Positions 12,718-25,816 of a stretch of 64,000 nucleotides of DNA are shown here, piece by piece (within the stretch, counting starts at the first letter, position 1; each line of letters opens with the position of its first letter). The notes under the pieces were generated by a model, which saw only the letters and a list, made by a program, of their open reading frames with translations, was not told where the DNA came from and made no database searches. A program made the position numbers and the translations under genes. The stretch is from Paguma larvata (lineage: Eukaryota > Chordata > Mammalia > Carnivora > Viverridae), in the NCBI GenBank assembly GCA_030068075.1, contig CM057830.1, forward strand, positions 25,948,247 to 26,012,246. The letters run 5' to 3'.

Positions 12718-13424
12718 CTAAGAAAGAAATACATACCACAGATGAAATATTTCATACAAAATTGAACTGTGACACTTTGGAATTTCCATTTTTAAAACTC
12801 TGAAGACAGAACATGTTTATTTCATATCTTTCACCTTTACTATGCGGTAATAATTGAAAATGCAACTGCTCATGTTGATTATCTAATATGATTATAATTA
12901 CTAATCATTATGGAAACATTCTATTACATCAATGAAAGAGTCAGTGATTTACTTTTTTGAATAAAAAATTTCATCAACATTACAGTATGGAAAATAAAAC
13001 AAATAAAAGCAGACCTAAAAATCCATATATAAATCTAACATCTCAAAACATTAACCAAGACCACTTTTCTGTGACCGCCTTTAAACTTCATCAGATGTAA
13101 GTAATTTGATAGTTAAAGTACGGATTTAGCTATAGTGCTCTTTAAACCTTCCATCATGTAATTTTTCCATACTAATAAGAAAACATATTTTTAATAAAAC
13201 TCTCAAATTTCATTAAAGTGGCTATACTTTGTTTTCTTATAAATCAACACTTTTGGGGTATTTAGACTATTTTTAATTTTATTTGCTATTATGCATTTGA
13301 GGCCAACATCATCAGGAAGATGGATTTTTTTCCATATTTCACATTATTTCCTTCAAGGATATTAAGAGGAAACTGACTAATTACTATTTCAAGGGTATGA
13401 TTATTTTTAAATGGCTTTTGCATT

Positions 13425-14440
13425 GTATTAAAAATGATGACTGTAATCTACAAACATATATAAAAAAGCAAAAATTTAGGATTGCAACCAGAAAATATAA
13501 AAAAGTATTTCATGACTTTCGTATGGGAAAGATCTTAAATAAGACATTTTGTAAAAAAAGGAAAAAAAATGCAAGAAAGACCATAAGATAGAGATGAATA
13601 AACGTGATTACCTTAGAATTAAACCCTTCTATTCATCAAAAGACACCATAAAGAAATTGAAAAACAGGCTCAAACTTGAAGAAAACAATTGTGAAATTTG
13701 TAACAAATGAGTAAGAAACGAATGCCAATAAGTAAAATGTGAACAGACATCCCAACAGAAAATGAAAGGAAAATGTGAACCAGCATTTCAAAGAAAAAGA
13801 TATATGCATACCCAATAAACAGAGGAAAGTATGTTCATCCTTCTTAGTAATCAAGGGAATATAAATCAAGATTACAATGCGATATGCATGCCATGTTGAC
13901 TGATTGACACAAATGAGAAAATCAACAATTTCAAGTGTAAGAGAAGATACAACATAAAGTAACATAAATGTGTATTTATTGCTGGTGGGTGTGTATTTCA
14001 GAATGATCCTTTTGGTAAACAATTTGTCATTCTCACTAAGGTGAATATTCACATAAGCAACAATCCAGCCACTCCACTTTTAGGTACACATCCTCAGAGA
14101 AACTGCTTTGTGTGGACAACTGAGACAGTTGATCGAGTATTCTTTTCAGCACTTTTTGTAATAACCAAAATTTTTCGAACAGCCTTGATGTCCGCTAACA
14201 GGAGGATGTATAAATACACTGTATTACATTGAAACAGAGAACACAGAAGTAAAAATGGAAATTTCATCACACAGAACAAAATGGATGTGTCTTAGACACA
14301 AAACTCTTGGGCAAAATGGGCAAGCCCTAGAAAACTAAATTTTACATGTTACAATTTTGTGTAATGCTCAAAACAAGCAAAACCGAACAACACATTACTT
14401 AGTATTCACATGTGTGTGATAAAACATTTTTAAGCCAGAA
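13425..14440 (+). mobile_element. Ancient L1 ORF2 3' relic
   Basis: Reads in L1 order: attcatcaaaagacaccataaag, caatccagccactccactttt, ataaccaaaatttttcgaacagcc and aggaggatgtataaatacactg. Strongly diverged with many frame breaks; no SINE inside. Boundaries approximate. Confidence 0.7.
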
Positions 14441-16222
14441 AATAATCAAAGCAAATTTTGGATTATGGTTCTATCTGTTGGGAAAAAAGTAGTAGGATGT
14501 GCTAGAGGCTAAGGATACAAAAATGGTGATTTTCCATTAGCTTTGTGATTGTAAATATCGGGCAAACCTATAAATACAGTAGTGCAATCACCACATCCTG
14601 CTATCCACCCACCAATACCATCAAAAATGAAGCCAAGGAAGGAAGTTTTATTTCAAGAGAAACCAAACATTCTATCAGATTTCCCATATTTTCACTTTGC
14701 TTATAGCCCTTGCAATTGATGGAGGACATTCCCTCTCCGATTGATGAAAAGTATCAGTCTAACCTGCCTTGCCACCCTACCAATACTTGCTTGGTATCTC
14801 ATGTACAGTTTAACGTAGAAAGTGAAATTAAGTATTTGCTTTAAAAGGTGCTAAAAATCTTAAATCTGGGTCATTTCCAGCTCCTGCTGGACTACAGGCT
14901 GTCTTCCTTCTGGGCAGAAATCCCAGTGGGAAAATATAAATATCTCCTTAAATACCCGAGGGTACTTGAGAGCTTTGAAGATAAGGATGCGATTGGTAAT
15001 GTGTCTTATTAACTTTGGTGCAGATTGAGGTAATGAACTACCGTGCTGATTTAACTGTCAGGATGGATGGCCCCTTATGTCCTCGATGCATCTGAAGGAC
15101 ACAGCTGGAGAGGCTGAATGTACTGGCTTTACAGGTCACCTTTGCAAAATAAAATGTAGTCGTGTAGCCTGAATTGGAGCTAAAAGCCACTTAGAATAAC
15201 TGTTAAGCTTAACAGTTTGGAACTTAAAACTACCTTGAAATCGCAGAACTCACACTGGCTCTGAAGAGATTACAAACAAAAAAGGAAACTTCCATTCAAA
15301 ATGGTGAATGGAGCTGATGTGGTAATCCCCCCATCCCCTCCTTCAGTAATATTAAAATGTCGGATAAATTATAAAGGAAAACATTTAAGTGCATGGCTGG
15401 TCTATGAAATATGAAAATCCTTATGCAGCAGAAACAAAGAGGGAAGTTAAGTGCCTGTAGAAGTTGGGAGGCCAAGCTGAACAAAATACTGGTATATCAG
15501 AATAGGATATACGATATAAAAGCTAGGGTATTCAACACTAACTTGGGATGAAGAGAGAGGCACTGGTCTCATGCATTTCAGGGAGATGGAAAAGCATAAA
15601 CTTATGCTTCACTTATCTTGGAAACAAGAGCTATAAAATCCCCACCCACTGGAGTAAAAGGAATTTGCAAGGAAGCTGAGAATCCTTTGGATTTTTGTTG
15701 TAAAGTAAGGATTCACACACAAAAAGCTGAAACCTAAGTTTTTATCACACCTGCCACTAGAATGTACCATTTCTAGGACTCTGGTAGAAACATTAGGAAA
15801 AAACTCGTAGCGACCTTCCAACAGGCCAGACCAGAAACGATCTTCAGTAAACTAATTCCTACTATAGGTGAGCTCCAAAAAAACAAACAAAAAAATTACA
15901 AGCCATGCGAGTAAATCACTGCCATTGAAGCAGTCACCAGTTATAAAGAATGGTAGAATCCACCAATTAAAATCTAATGATAGCATAATTGTGAAGGATT
16001 TTATAAGTAAGTTTAACCTGGTGTTAGAAGTTGCCATCTACTTTTCTTGAGATTGGCAACCAGAGCTCATACTTAAGAAATAAAAGGATTAAGTTCCCAG
16101 CATTCTATGTTAGAATAGAAACTTCTGCTACATGTTTTCATAAACTGTGGTCTAAAGAGAGGGCTCTGATGCAGGGGGCACTGGAGGACGTGAAGACAGG
16201 AGAATTGATAAGTGAGGCAATT

Positions 16223-16340
16223 CTTTTTTTTTTTTTTAAGACTTTATTTTTTAAAGTAATCTCTACACCCAACGTGGGACTCGAATTACGACCCTGATAA
16301 AGAGTCACATATTCTACCAACTGAGCCAGCCACGTGCCTC
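16223..16340 (-). mobile_element. Short CAN-SINE (older type)
   Basis: T tail, agactttattttttaaagtaatctctacaccc, then tRNA head ending ctgagccagccacgtgcc. It lacks the CT-rich body of the younger copies. Flanked by a 9-bp target-site duplication gaggcaatt at 16214-16222 and 16342-16350. Confidence 0.92.
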
Positions 16341-17629
16341 AGAGGCAATTATTTCTTTCTTAACTTTTTATTGCAGTGTTTAAGAGAAACCCATTTGGTC
16401 CCTTTTCTTTAAAGGATCTAAAATAATGTCACTCATCAAATGGGTGGGTACATTCAGAAAAAGATCGTTGGTATGCATTCCCTACAGAGCTTCTGGTATG
16501 GTCAAAGAGGAATCGAGGACAACTCTTGGAAGTTTCTAATTCCTGAGAGTTATGGGAGATGGGAACTGTCAGTGTTTGCAGGCTAAGATGAAATGTGGTG
16601 GGTAAATAAGACTCCAGGGCATCATGGAAACATGGGCTTAAAGGAAGAAACTTTCAAGGGAATGTGGTTTCGAGCTACTGGCAAGAATCAGCCTGAAATT
16701 TTGTTGAATACTCCAAGGCACCAAGAATGCAGAGAAGATACTTTTGGGGGTTCACGGTCTATATGAATATGTATCCCCAAGAGACCACATCAAGTCTAGA
16801 GAGAACAAGCAAGATAAATCAGTGGTGATTACCTACTAAATCTGGTGATAACATACGCATCATCACAGATGTCTGTAGGTGTTAATGAAAGGGTAGAGCA
16901 ATTGTGACCAGCAAAGAGGAGGACAGTGATATGAAGAATATATTTTCCCCTCATTATCCTCCCTTAAACCAACACTATACCATCACTATCCACAAACTGA
17001 TTGGGAGGAGGGGCCTCTAAAATCATTGTTTTTCTGACTCCCACATTTGTGTAATTTGCTGAAGCCAGAGATTAACCTAAAGTAATAGAAGATGTTAATA
17101 AACTATGAGATCAAAATTTAAATAAGATGACATTTTAAAAATTAAAAGTGAATGAAAAGTCATGGGGTCAGACTGCAATAGTGATTAGGAAGCCGACTAC
17201 TAGGCAGAAATCGATGTTTGACATGGTTGGTTACATTTACTGGGAAACCAAAACTCTTTCATGTTCATTACTCACAGAGACTTCTCAACCAAATGAACAG
17301 CACAGGTTTAAACTGTTTCACAAAAGGAACATAATTAATTATGCAAAACCAGAAGATTATATAAAAGAACAAATTTCAAAATAAGTAAAATCTTAAGAAA
17401 TGGAAAATATTTGGTCTTGGCAAAAAACAGAAAATTATACACACACACATAGAGGTATGTGCGTATAGAGAGATGAGTATATTTATATATTAAAGGATAA
17501 AATATGCAGTAGTCAGTTGAAGCAATAATTTGAGAAATGGAAGACGAATTGCAGAAAAAACAACAATACAGAATCTGATAGGCAGAAATGGAAATATAGA
17601 AATTATTAAAGGACAACCTTTAAATAATA

Positions 17630-17765
17630 GCATATGGTGACAGATGGTAGCTACACTTGTAGTGAGCATAGCATAATGTATAGAGTTGTTTAATCACTAT
17701 GCTTACACTTGAAACTAATGTAACACTGTGTGGCAACCATACTCAAATAAATAGAGAGACAGAGA
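17630..17765 (+). mobile_element. L1 3' end relic
   Basis: Contains ggtgacagatggtagctacac, gaaactaatgtaacactgtgtg and a terminal aaataaatag, the order of an L1 3' UTR seen in carnivores. Severely 5'-truncated. Confidence 0.7.
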
Positions 17766-18639
17766 TATAAAGCAAAATCTGTTGTTTGAGTGCTACAGAA
17801 AATAAAACAAAGAATGGGAAACGAAGGGAAGAATGACGTGGAGTTTCAGGGAAGTCAGAACTAATTCACTATCGTGCTCCGTGAGGGAGGAACTTTACGT
17901 ATCTAGGAAATTGCTTTCTGACAATATTTAAAGGAAACATTTAAATATTTTCTTATGTTCTTAATTTCTTTATGTCATTATTATTCTTTGCTTCCTATTG
18001 GTCATGTTGTCTATTTAAAAGATAGGCTAATCCCTCAGAAATTTATTTTGGGATATGTTTTCTAAAGGTGTCTTTTATTTTCATGTTAATAAAGTTTTCA
18101 AGACTATTGAAAGACTATTTCTCATCTGTAATCACACTTATAACCTCTTCTATTTGAAGTTATAAAGTTATACAGTCCCTTTTTATTCCATCTCCACTAG
18201 TTTGGAATATATATGAATACTTTATCAACTATACTCACTGAGATGACTCGGTTCATGTGGGGAAAGGGGGCTTAATTGAAAGCCCAGCTAGTGAGCCGTA
18301 TCTGGCAGCATACGCTTTTGGTGCTAGGTAAAGTTCTCTGCCCCAGGGCACAACCCTTAATGTTAGTAAACAGTATTTTCACAATGAGGATCATAATACA
18401 TTTTTGATGCAGTTACGCAGTCATCATTTGAGGCACATGAATTATTTATCAACTATTTTCAGATAAGCATCATCTAAGGGGTAAAAGCATGTGAAAAAAA
18501 TAAAGCAGCACTTATGATCATAAAAATAATGTAAAATGTCCTCCCCAAAGAGCTAGACGACATGTCCTGTGAAGAACTCTACAGGGCGTAGCGGTTATTA
18601 AAAACGATTATAATAAAATATACTTCTCCATGAAATACC

Positions 18640-18845
18640 TTTCTAAAATATTTACTGAGCACTAGGCTAAGGGCCCAAAATAGAAGAGCTCATTTAATTT
18701 TCCCAAATACTCTATGAAACAGGGATTTTTTTTGTCCATTTCACAGATAGAAAACAGATTTATACAAGGTGAGTAACTGGCCCAACGTCACAAACTTAAG
18801 TAGTTTGACACCAGTGTGTTCATGTTCTTAACCACGGAGCATCAC
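18640..18845 (+). repeat. MIR relic
   Basis: Contains tttactgagcactaggctaag, agctcatttaattttccc, ccatttcacagatagaaaac and ttcttaaccacggagcatc, in MIR order over nearly full length. It ends about 50 bp from the donor side of exon 27. Confidence 0.8.
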
Positions 18846-18897
18846 ATATGATCATAAACTGACACATAATGAATGAAGATTAAGAAAAGCAACTGAC

Positions 18898-19080
18898 TTC
18901 CAAGGTCTTGCATTTGCCGTTGAGCCTGGTGCAGAGCCACTGGTAGTTGGTGGTTAGAGTGTCAAGTTCCTTTTGTAAGGCCTCTCGTGCTGCAGGTGGA
19001 GCCTGAGCTATGACACTATTGACGGACTCGGTAAGGAGTTTCACTTTTGCTTCCTTTTGCTGGGCCTCTTCTTTGGCTCT
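18898..19080 (-). CDS. DMD: Dystrophin exon 27
   Basis: 183 nt, 61 codons, phase 0, starting RAKEEAQQKEAKVKLL and ending LNGKCKTLE. It encodes most of spectrin-like repeat 8. The NYQWL helix C tryptophan motif is present. The acceptor is tatttttcag. The donor is GAA|gtcagtt, with C instead of purine at +3, so it is weaker than consensus, although +4 to +6 (AGT) are ideal. Substitutions from human include APPAAREALQKELDTL. A MIR relic ends about 50 bp downstream of the donor on the gene strand. Confidence 0.97.
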
Positions 19081-21510
19081 CTGAAAAATAAAGAATGCTC
19101 TCTTACTTAATAGCGAGGCAATGGCTTTCCTTTCCAAATGCATGCCTGTGTATCATATATTTCTTCCCGGCGATATCCTGTTAGATTCCTATTAGAAGGA
19201 GATTAATAAAAATAAATCCAATGGTGACTGTAATAACTTCCATTAATCTAGGTTTAGCTAAACTTTGAAATCAGAAGGAAAAAAACCGTAATCAGAATGT
19301 AAGAGCATTTTAATCAGAATGGTGTGCAAAGCAGTCTACACATGGGTATGTATTTGTGGTGTGCTCTCTTTTTTTCAACTATAAATGTGTGTGTGTAGGC
19401 ATATGTACACACATACACACACACATAAAACAAGAAACAAGTATTTCAGTACTAACTACATTCAAAAATATCCCATACTCTAGAATTGAAATCATTTATA
19501 AATTACTCAGATGGATGAGTAATACTGAAATCAGTACATTTACCATTATTTACATCTAAAGATAACTGATATAGAAAAGTCTCTTTAATGCTGCATCCAG
19601 GACCATATTTTGATAAAAGAAAGTTCTATTCAGTAACGGAACGTATACAACAGGGCTAGGAGAATAACAGCCTCTGACAGGAAGGGGGCTCACCTGGTAC
19701 TCAGCCATGCCTTTTCTCAGGTTTAAGATAAGTTGTTTCACACAGTATCAGACAAGGCTACTTGGTTAGCATTGTGGATCATGACAACAAAACCACTATA
19801 CTCCATAGCCATGTTAGAATACATACAAAATATAAACATTGTCCGAACCACAAAAACCCAAACACTTCCCCGTCCCCGTTAATATGATTCTATGCCAATT
19901 CTTTATCAATTCTATCTCCAAATTTACAATAGTTTTCCTTCATCCTAGGACAGATGTATTAAGATACCAATCACAGAGTTATTCCCATACACTGGCAACA
20001 TGCAATCCAAAGCAAAGCTCTTCAACTCTCCCTCAAACCATTTCTCCCTCAAATCATTTAACAACAGCCCAAATCTGACCACAGGTTCTTTCTAATATGC
20101 TGTGACTCATACAATGCAGTTAATTCTCCAGGGTGCCTATTCTCCTTGGATGTGAGACGTAATAAATCCAACTTGTTCGATTATATGGAAGCTGCTAAAG
20201 GTCTTGGAGGATATTTATACACCTTAACTTTTACTGGGTACATGCATGTCTGTCTGTCTGTCTGTCATACACACATTAATGCACAATATATCTTTGAGTT
20301 ATTCCAAAAGCCAACCCTGAGATGAGCTTTAAAACGTAAGTAGTTTATGTGTCCGGGAAAGGAAATATGGTAGAAGAATGGGGAATGGAGACAGGACAGG
20401 GAAGAGAGAGTGTAAGGGCGTACTTATTAATCCCAGCAACCAGTGATGATGACTGGCGTTTGATCTACCCCACTCGATGATGAAGAATTGGGGTATTTAT
20501 ACGCCATTTCCCACCACTGGTTGAAGGCTGTTGGGGGAATGTTAATTTCCTAGTAGTGAAGCCTGACACATAGGTGGGAAAGGTGGGATTCTGGAAGTAC
20601 AGAAAGTCCTTACATAAAGAAATGCAGGTTCTGGGAGGGGGAAGTTGGGGCTACATGCAGTGTAGTGGGTGAGAGTAAGGGGATATGGGCAAAAAATGGA
20701 CAAGGTCAGCTATAAAGTGCCTTTGTATGTTTCAGTACAATCATCCTATGCTTTTGAATTTACTCCCATACTGCCTTAAAATTATACAATATAATGACAA
20801 ATCCCAGTTGTTTTGAATACTAAATGATTGCCTTCACTGATTTCAATTTATTTCATTGAAAAATTTAGCTCAAAATTCTCAAATCTGTTTCTGGTATTAC
20901 TGAGCATGAACTTTGTGTCTCTATACAAACCATATTTTGACTACAGTGATTCTAGCATTACAAACAATTTTGACAACATTCGTCGCTTCGTATGTGCTGC
21001 TGTGTGCCATGTCAGCCATGTAGTATGTGCTACTTTGTTGGATCTTTAACAAAACCCTTTAAAATATTCGACATGAGAAAACTGAGTTTCAAAGTGTTAT
21101 AGAAAATCATCCTGGAAACTCCATCTTCTTTCTTCTGGTTTCTGTTAAGCCAATCTCAAATCCTCCATGAAATGAAGCAGCAGGCTGTACAGGATCCAAT
21201 GAATGGAATTACATTTCATACAAGTTACACACAACACATACAACTATCAAAAAAATGCAGGATTAGGAACACTTCTTTACTTCCTTTTTAGGCTTTCCTA
21301 AATTCTATTTTAAACAAACAAGTCTAGAAGCAGGGAAACATTCACAAGAGAAAAGGAGACAACATTTTTCCACTGGAAGAAAAAGTAGAAAACTAAATGG
21401 TAGAATTCAGACAAAATCCTCATCAGCAATGATGTTTTTCCCCCCTCCCTTTATTTCCATGAGCATAACCATCATATGCTCGGACACCTTTCATTGCCAA
21501 TACCTCGAAC

Positions 21511-21716
21511 CACTGGTTCTCAAAATATGGTTCCTTGAAACCACTTTGGAACTTGGTCCCTGGCATCACCTGACAATTTGTTCAAAATAAAAATTCTCAG
21601 GGTTCCCCCCAGACTTGCTGAATCATAAATTCTGGGATGGGGCCTAAAAGTCTGTGTCTGAACAAGTCCTTTAGGGAACGCAACGCTCACTCGGTTGTGA
21701 GAATCACGGTTCTGGT
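21511..21716 (+). mobile_element. MER20-like hAT DNA transposon relic
   Basis: Begins cactggttctcaaaatatgg and ends tgagaatcacggttctgg, near-complementary termini. The interior has ggcatcacctgacaatttgtt, aaattctcagggttcc and tgctgaatcataaattctggg. About 206 bp, full length for this non-autonomous family. Confidence 0.85.
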
Positions 21717-22949
21717 CTGTTACCCGTACAATGACCACAGTAAATACATCTCTGTAATTCTGGTAAGCACAAGGACTGGGGTTACAATAGTGTGAGTTGA
21801 AATATATATATATATAAAGAAGAAAATAATTAAAACTGAAATATTGGAGATTTTTTAAGGGTTTAATATAAACTTCTACCATTTACACATTGTAGAACTC
21901 CCAAAGAATTCTGAAGTCAGTTATTGCTTATCAAATGCTTCCCTAGGTTCTTTTATGTTAATTAAAAGGTTTTGTTTATAGGGGAAAAAGAAGTCATGAG
22001 AAAAGCACTATCATTTTCAAGTAAAGCACGGGAAATAAATACAACTAAACAGACAGATGTCTCCAAGTTTTCCCCGAGTAAATTAGGGAGCGGTGTCTGA
22101 GTAGGTCTGCCAATCTCTTCTGACAAAAAAAGATAAATGTGCTCTCGACATGAGCACAGGTGGAGGCCCGGACAAGGTACCATCACTGCCCTCTACCTAG
22201 CGAAACAGACCTAAAGTGATTACTTTGACTGGCAGGCAAAAACAGAACAAAACAAACAACAAACAAAACAAAAACAAGAAAATGGATATTCTTGCCACCT
22301 CCCCTGGCTGCTGTTGTCAGAGGCTCCCTGAGCTTTTCCTTTTTTCAGCATCACCCCCATACTGGATCAATTTTGTAGTGAGATCAGTTATTTCAACAAG
22401 CAAATCAACAGTGACTAATTGGTTGGGTTACTCATTTCAAGAACTGTGTGCAAAATTTTAAAATTTGAGACGCTCTGCTCTCTAGCACTGGAAAAGAGAA
22501 AAGGATCTAGTTGGCCAGACAGGCAAACTGTTCAAGAGAAGACGCAAGAGGACCCAAAGAGGGACAGATCCAAACAAAGGAATGGGGAGAAGTCCAGCAG
22601 CTGGACGCAAGCTCACTGCTGATTATCTACTTAGGGATCTGAGGCAGTGGCTACAGAGTATTAGACGAGGCAGTGCAAACAGCCACGATGAGACTGATAT
22701 ATGAAGGGAAAGCAAACAGGGATACACATGACTTGAAAACAAAGCAAAAGAAAAAAGAGAATGTCTTGGAAGCGTTTGGGATGGAATGGCATGGGCGGGA
22801 ATGAAATATATTCTATACTCTTGGTTCTCTCGCAGATAAAGCCTGTGGCTGTGACTACACTGTTCAACCTATCTGGGGATTTCAGTTTTGGGATCAACAG
22901 AGGCAAATGTGGACTATTTTGCTTCCAAAGCATCTTCTAGCTCTTACCA

Positions 22950-23595
22950 TCTTTGATGATATAATTTCCCTAAGGGTAACCTCCCCACTGTTAAATTTAA
23001 AACCATTAGCGTCTCTTGTTGGAAACCTTCCAATGGCTTTCCCATTTCACTTTTCAGGAGAACTCGCCCACATCCTATAAAATTCCTGTATTAGCAGCTA
23101 TCTACCAAACACCTCCCAATCATCTCAGGTCATTTATCTTGTTTTACTCTCTGTGGGATGGCAGGCTTCTTTCTCTTCCCAATGAGCCTTCAGGTCTTTG
23201 CAGAAGCTCTTTCCTCTGAACAGAATGTGCTTCTGTGTGGTTATTTTTAAGGGTTTTCCTTAGGATCCATGTCTCAGATTAAATATAATGTCTTCCAAAT
23301 TCCCTACATGTCAACCCTTTCTAAAATAGCATTTCACCACCTGCAACTCCCACCTAAGCCCTAATCATTTTTTTATTCCACAATCTTGGTTTATGTTTTA
23401 GGCAGATTACCATGATCTCAAAAGACTTTGTTTATTTCTCCATTCAGTGCCTGCCCTCCATACACTAGAATGTAAGTTCCTTGAAGTCAGGTCACTTTTA
23501 TGTCTTGCTCACCACTCTGTTCATTGTCTAAAATAGTATTTGGCATATAGTAAGTATGCAATCAATGTCTTTTGCTTAAATGAATAAATGATATA
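22950..23595 (+). repeat. L2 relic
   Basis: Includes ttggaaaccttccaatggctttcc, aggtctttgcagaagctctttcc and a 3' end tagaatgtaagttccttgaagt ... ggcatatagtaagtatgcaat, the recognisable L2 3' terminus. Confidence 0.7.
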
Positions 23596-23919
23596 TAGTA
23601 TTATTATTAGATTAGAATAATTTTGTAGCTTTTAGTACTCTGAAACTATCACCGCTTACCCAAATATAGTCTTATATCCTTTTATGTTTCAATTTTACTT
23701 TCTACCTGTGACAAAAACCACATAAGCCAGTGATATTTATACATATCAGTTTTAATGTATTTTCTACTATTACTTATAATAACTATTCACTGAATGAGCA
23801 TATAAATTAAATAATAACCTATATGTAATTAATTTCTTACCATGCAGCATCAATGACAATAATAATGGTAATAATAATAATTACCTAGTTTTGGTTATCT
23901 ATTTTTTGCCTGGCACTGC

Positions 23920-24290
23920 ATGAGAACTTTCCTGTTTCACCTTTATAATAGTGCTGAAAAGCAAGCACTTAGATACTTAGTCCACAAATGAAGGGTTCAA
24001 ACCCATTGGGTTTAAGTAACTCAACCATGTTTACAAACAGCTGGCAAGGAAACAAACCAGATTTTAAATCCAAGTGTCTGTCTCCATAATGATTTTGTTC
24101 TGTCCTGAGGCCACGAGCCAAAGAAATATTTATTAATATTTCATACAGGCTCATGTGGTTAAATGATGTGTTACTGCTAGTAGAGAAAGATAGTAATTAT
24201 CATTATAGTTACAAATCACTGAATGCCCACTCTGAGCCAGGCAATTTACTCACATGTAAGTTTCAATTCTCAGTTCATACATTTAAGTTA
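23920..24290 (+). repeat. MIR relics (two adjacent)
   Basis: 23920-24110 contains tggcactgcatgagaac through caaacccattgggtttaagtaactc. 24190-24290 contains gaatgcccactctgagccaggc. Both are degraded MIR-type sequence. Confidence 0.55.
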
Positions 24291-24305
24291 GAAAATGACA
24301 TGGTG

Positions 24306-24550
24306 GAAGACTCTTAAATACAGAGAACAAAACGGGATTGCTAGAGGGGAGATGGGTGGGGGGATGGGCACTCGTTGGGATGAGCACTGGGTGTTGTATG
24401 TAAAGTGATGAATCACTGGGTTCTACTCCTGAAACCAATACTACACTGTATGTTAACTAACTTGAATTTCAATAAATAAATTTAAAATTAAAAAAATAAT
24501 ATGCATATAAAACTTTAATAAAAACTTTAAAATTAAAAATAAAAGGTAAA
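24306..24550 (+). mobile_element. 5'-truncated L1 3' end
   Basis: About 245 bp of carnivore L1 3' UTR with ggatgagcactgggtgttg, gatgaatcactgggttctactcc and an A-rich tail. Flanked by a 15-bp target-site duplication, gaaaatgacatggtg at 24291-24305 and gaaaatgacgtggtg at 24551-24565. Confidence 0.93.
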
Positions 24551-25195
24551 GAAAATGACGTGGTGTAGACATGACAAAGTAGAGATCGCTGAGTTGTCTG
24601 AGGCCATACTGAAACGCCACTGCATAGATTCTACTTCAGGCTTCACTTCCCAGTCCCTGCTATATGCTACTTTCCTTGGTGCTAAATCAATATTAATTTT
24701 TATGCTACTGTTTCAGAAGAAATCCATGTAAACTCAGTCCTTTTTATTCACATTAAAGGCCATCTGTTAAAGTATTTAGTATCCAAATTCTTAGAAACTC
24801 CTTTAAGCCACCAAATTAACACAGCCTGTTAACTACATTTTCAACTGTCATTGCATTAAGACTTGACATATTTTCAATGTGAATTTTCATCACTGGAAAT
24901 GGCTAACGTAACTAGCCGAATCCAATCTCTTAATATTATATAATTTCATGGGGAAAATGTTCCTTTTAGTGATAGTCAATATTTATATTTTGACCACAAT
25001 GCATTAAGATTAATAAATAAAACTTTCAGAATCCATAATGTATACTGAACTTGAAGCTGAATTCATTAAAAATCAACTTCCACTATTAAACCAAGGAAAG
25101 AGCAGATAGGGCAGAATCATAATGTCAAGTATTGTTGCCTCTTTCTTTTTTTTTTTTTTTCCTTTCTTTGCTTCATTTTACTTGGTTTATTTTAC

Positions 25196-25366
25196 CTTCA
25201 TCTCTTCAACTGCAGTCTGTAATTCGTCTGGGGTTTTATATTCAAAATCTCTCTCTAGGTATTCTTCTTCAGCTTGCGTCATCCACTCGTGCATCTCTGA
25301 CAGATCTTTCTGAAGACTTACGGTTTTATCCAAACCTCCCTTTAAGGCTTCCTTTCTGGCATAGAC
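25196..25366 (-). CDS. DMD: Dystrophin exon 26
   Basis: 171 nt, 57 codons, phase 0, from [15 protein letters not shown] to AVEEMK. It spans the repeat 7/8 junction, with the [17 protein letters not shown] helix characteristic of dystrophin. The acceptor is ttttatggaag. The donor is AAG|gtaaaat, fair at +1 to +4 but without the usual G at +5. A pure T run on the plus strand (A run on the gene strand) begins about 35 bp inside the downstream intron. Nearly identical to human. Confidence 0.97.
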
Positions 25367-25816
25367 CTTCCATAAAACAGAGCAACAAGCAAAGCATGAA
25401 TATTGAAAGTTGCAAAACATTGTCATTATATTATTACTCAACGGTCTGTAAATAACAGAAAGTTTAGATAGAAAAGATGAAGCAAGAAGTAAAAAAGCTT
25501 ATATGACTGAGGAAATAACTCCTGGCGATTGGTTACACTTATTTCACATAAGTGTTAAAATAAGATATGCCATTTATTTGTCGTATGTAATAAAATGAAC
25601 ATATTCCCCTAGGAGTATAATTTAGCTCTTCTGTGAATAAAGCAGAGAGAAAAATATTTTTTCATAATTTGTTTCAGTTGGATACATAAATTTATTGGCA
25701 CAATTTCTAATGTTCTTAAATCTGAGTCTACTCTTGCACTTTATTTTTTAATTTTTTTACTCTTCCACTTTAAAGAATGAATCATACAAAACACAGTGTA
25801 CAAAAAGTGGCATGAA

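Larger units (their letters stand above)
12718..18897 (-). other. DMD: DMD intron 27
   Basis: 6180 bp. It contains an old L1 ORF2 relic (about 13425-14440), one short minus SINE with target-site duplication (16223-16340), an L1 3' end (about 17630-17765) and a MIR (about 18640-18845). Stretches 14440-16210 and 16350-17620 appear to be unique intron sequence; nothing coding recognised. Confidence 0.9.
19081..25195 (-). other. DMD: DMD intron 26
   Basis: 6115 bp. It holds a MER20-like DNA transposon (21511-21716), an L2 relic (22950-23595), MIR relics (about 23920-24290) and a short 5'-truncated L1 with target-site duplication (24306-24550). Short (TGTC)n and TG/CA tracts occur near 20241 and 19386. 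The remainder (19200-21500, 21720-22950, 24570-25140) shows nothing I can assign. Confidence 0.9.
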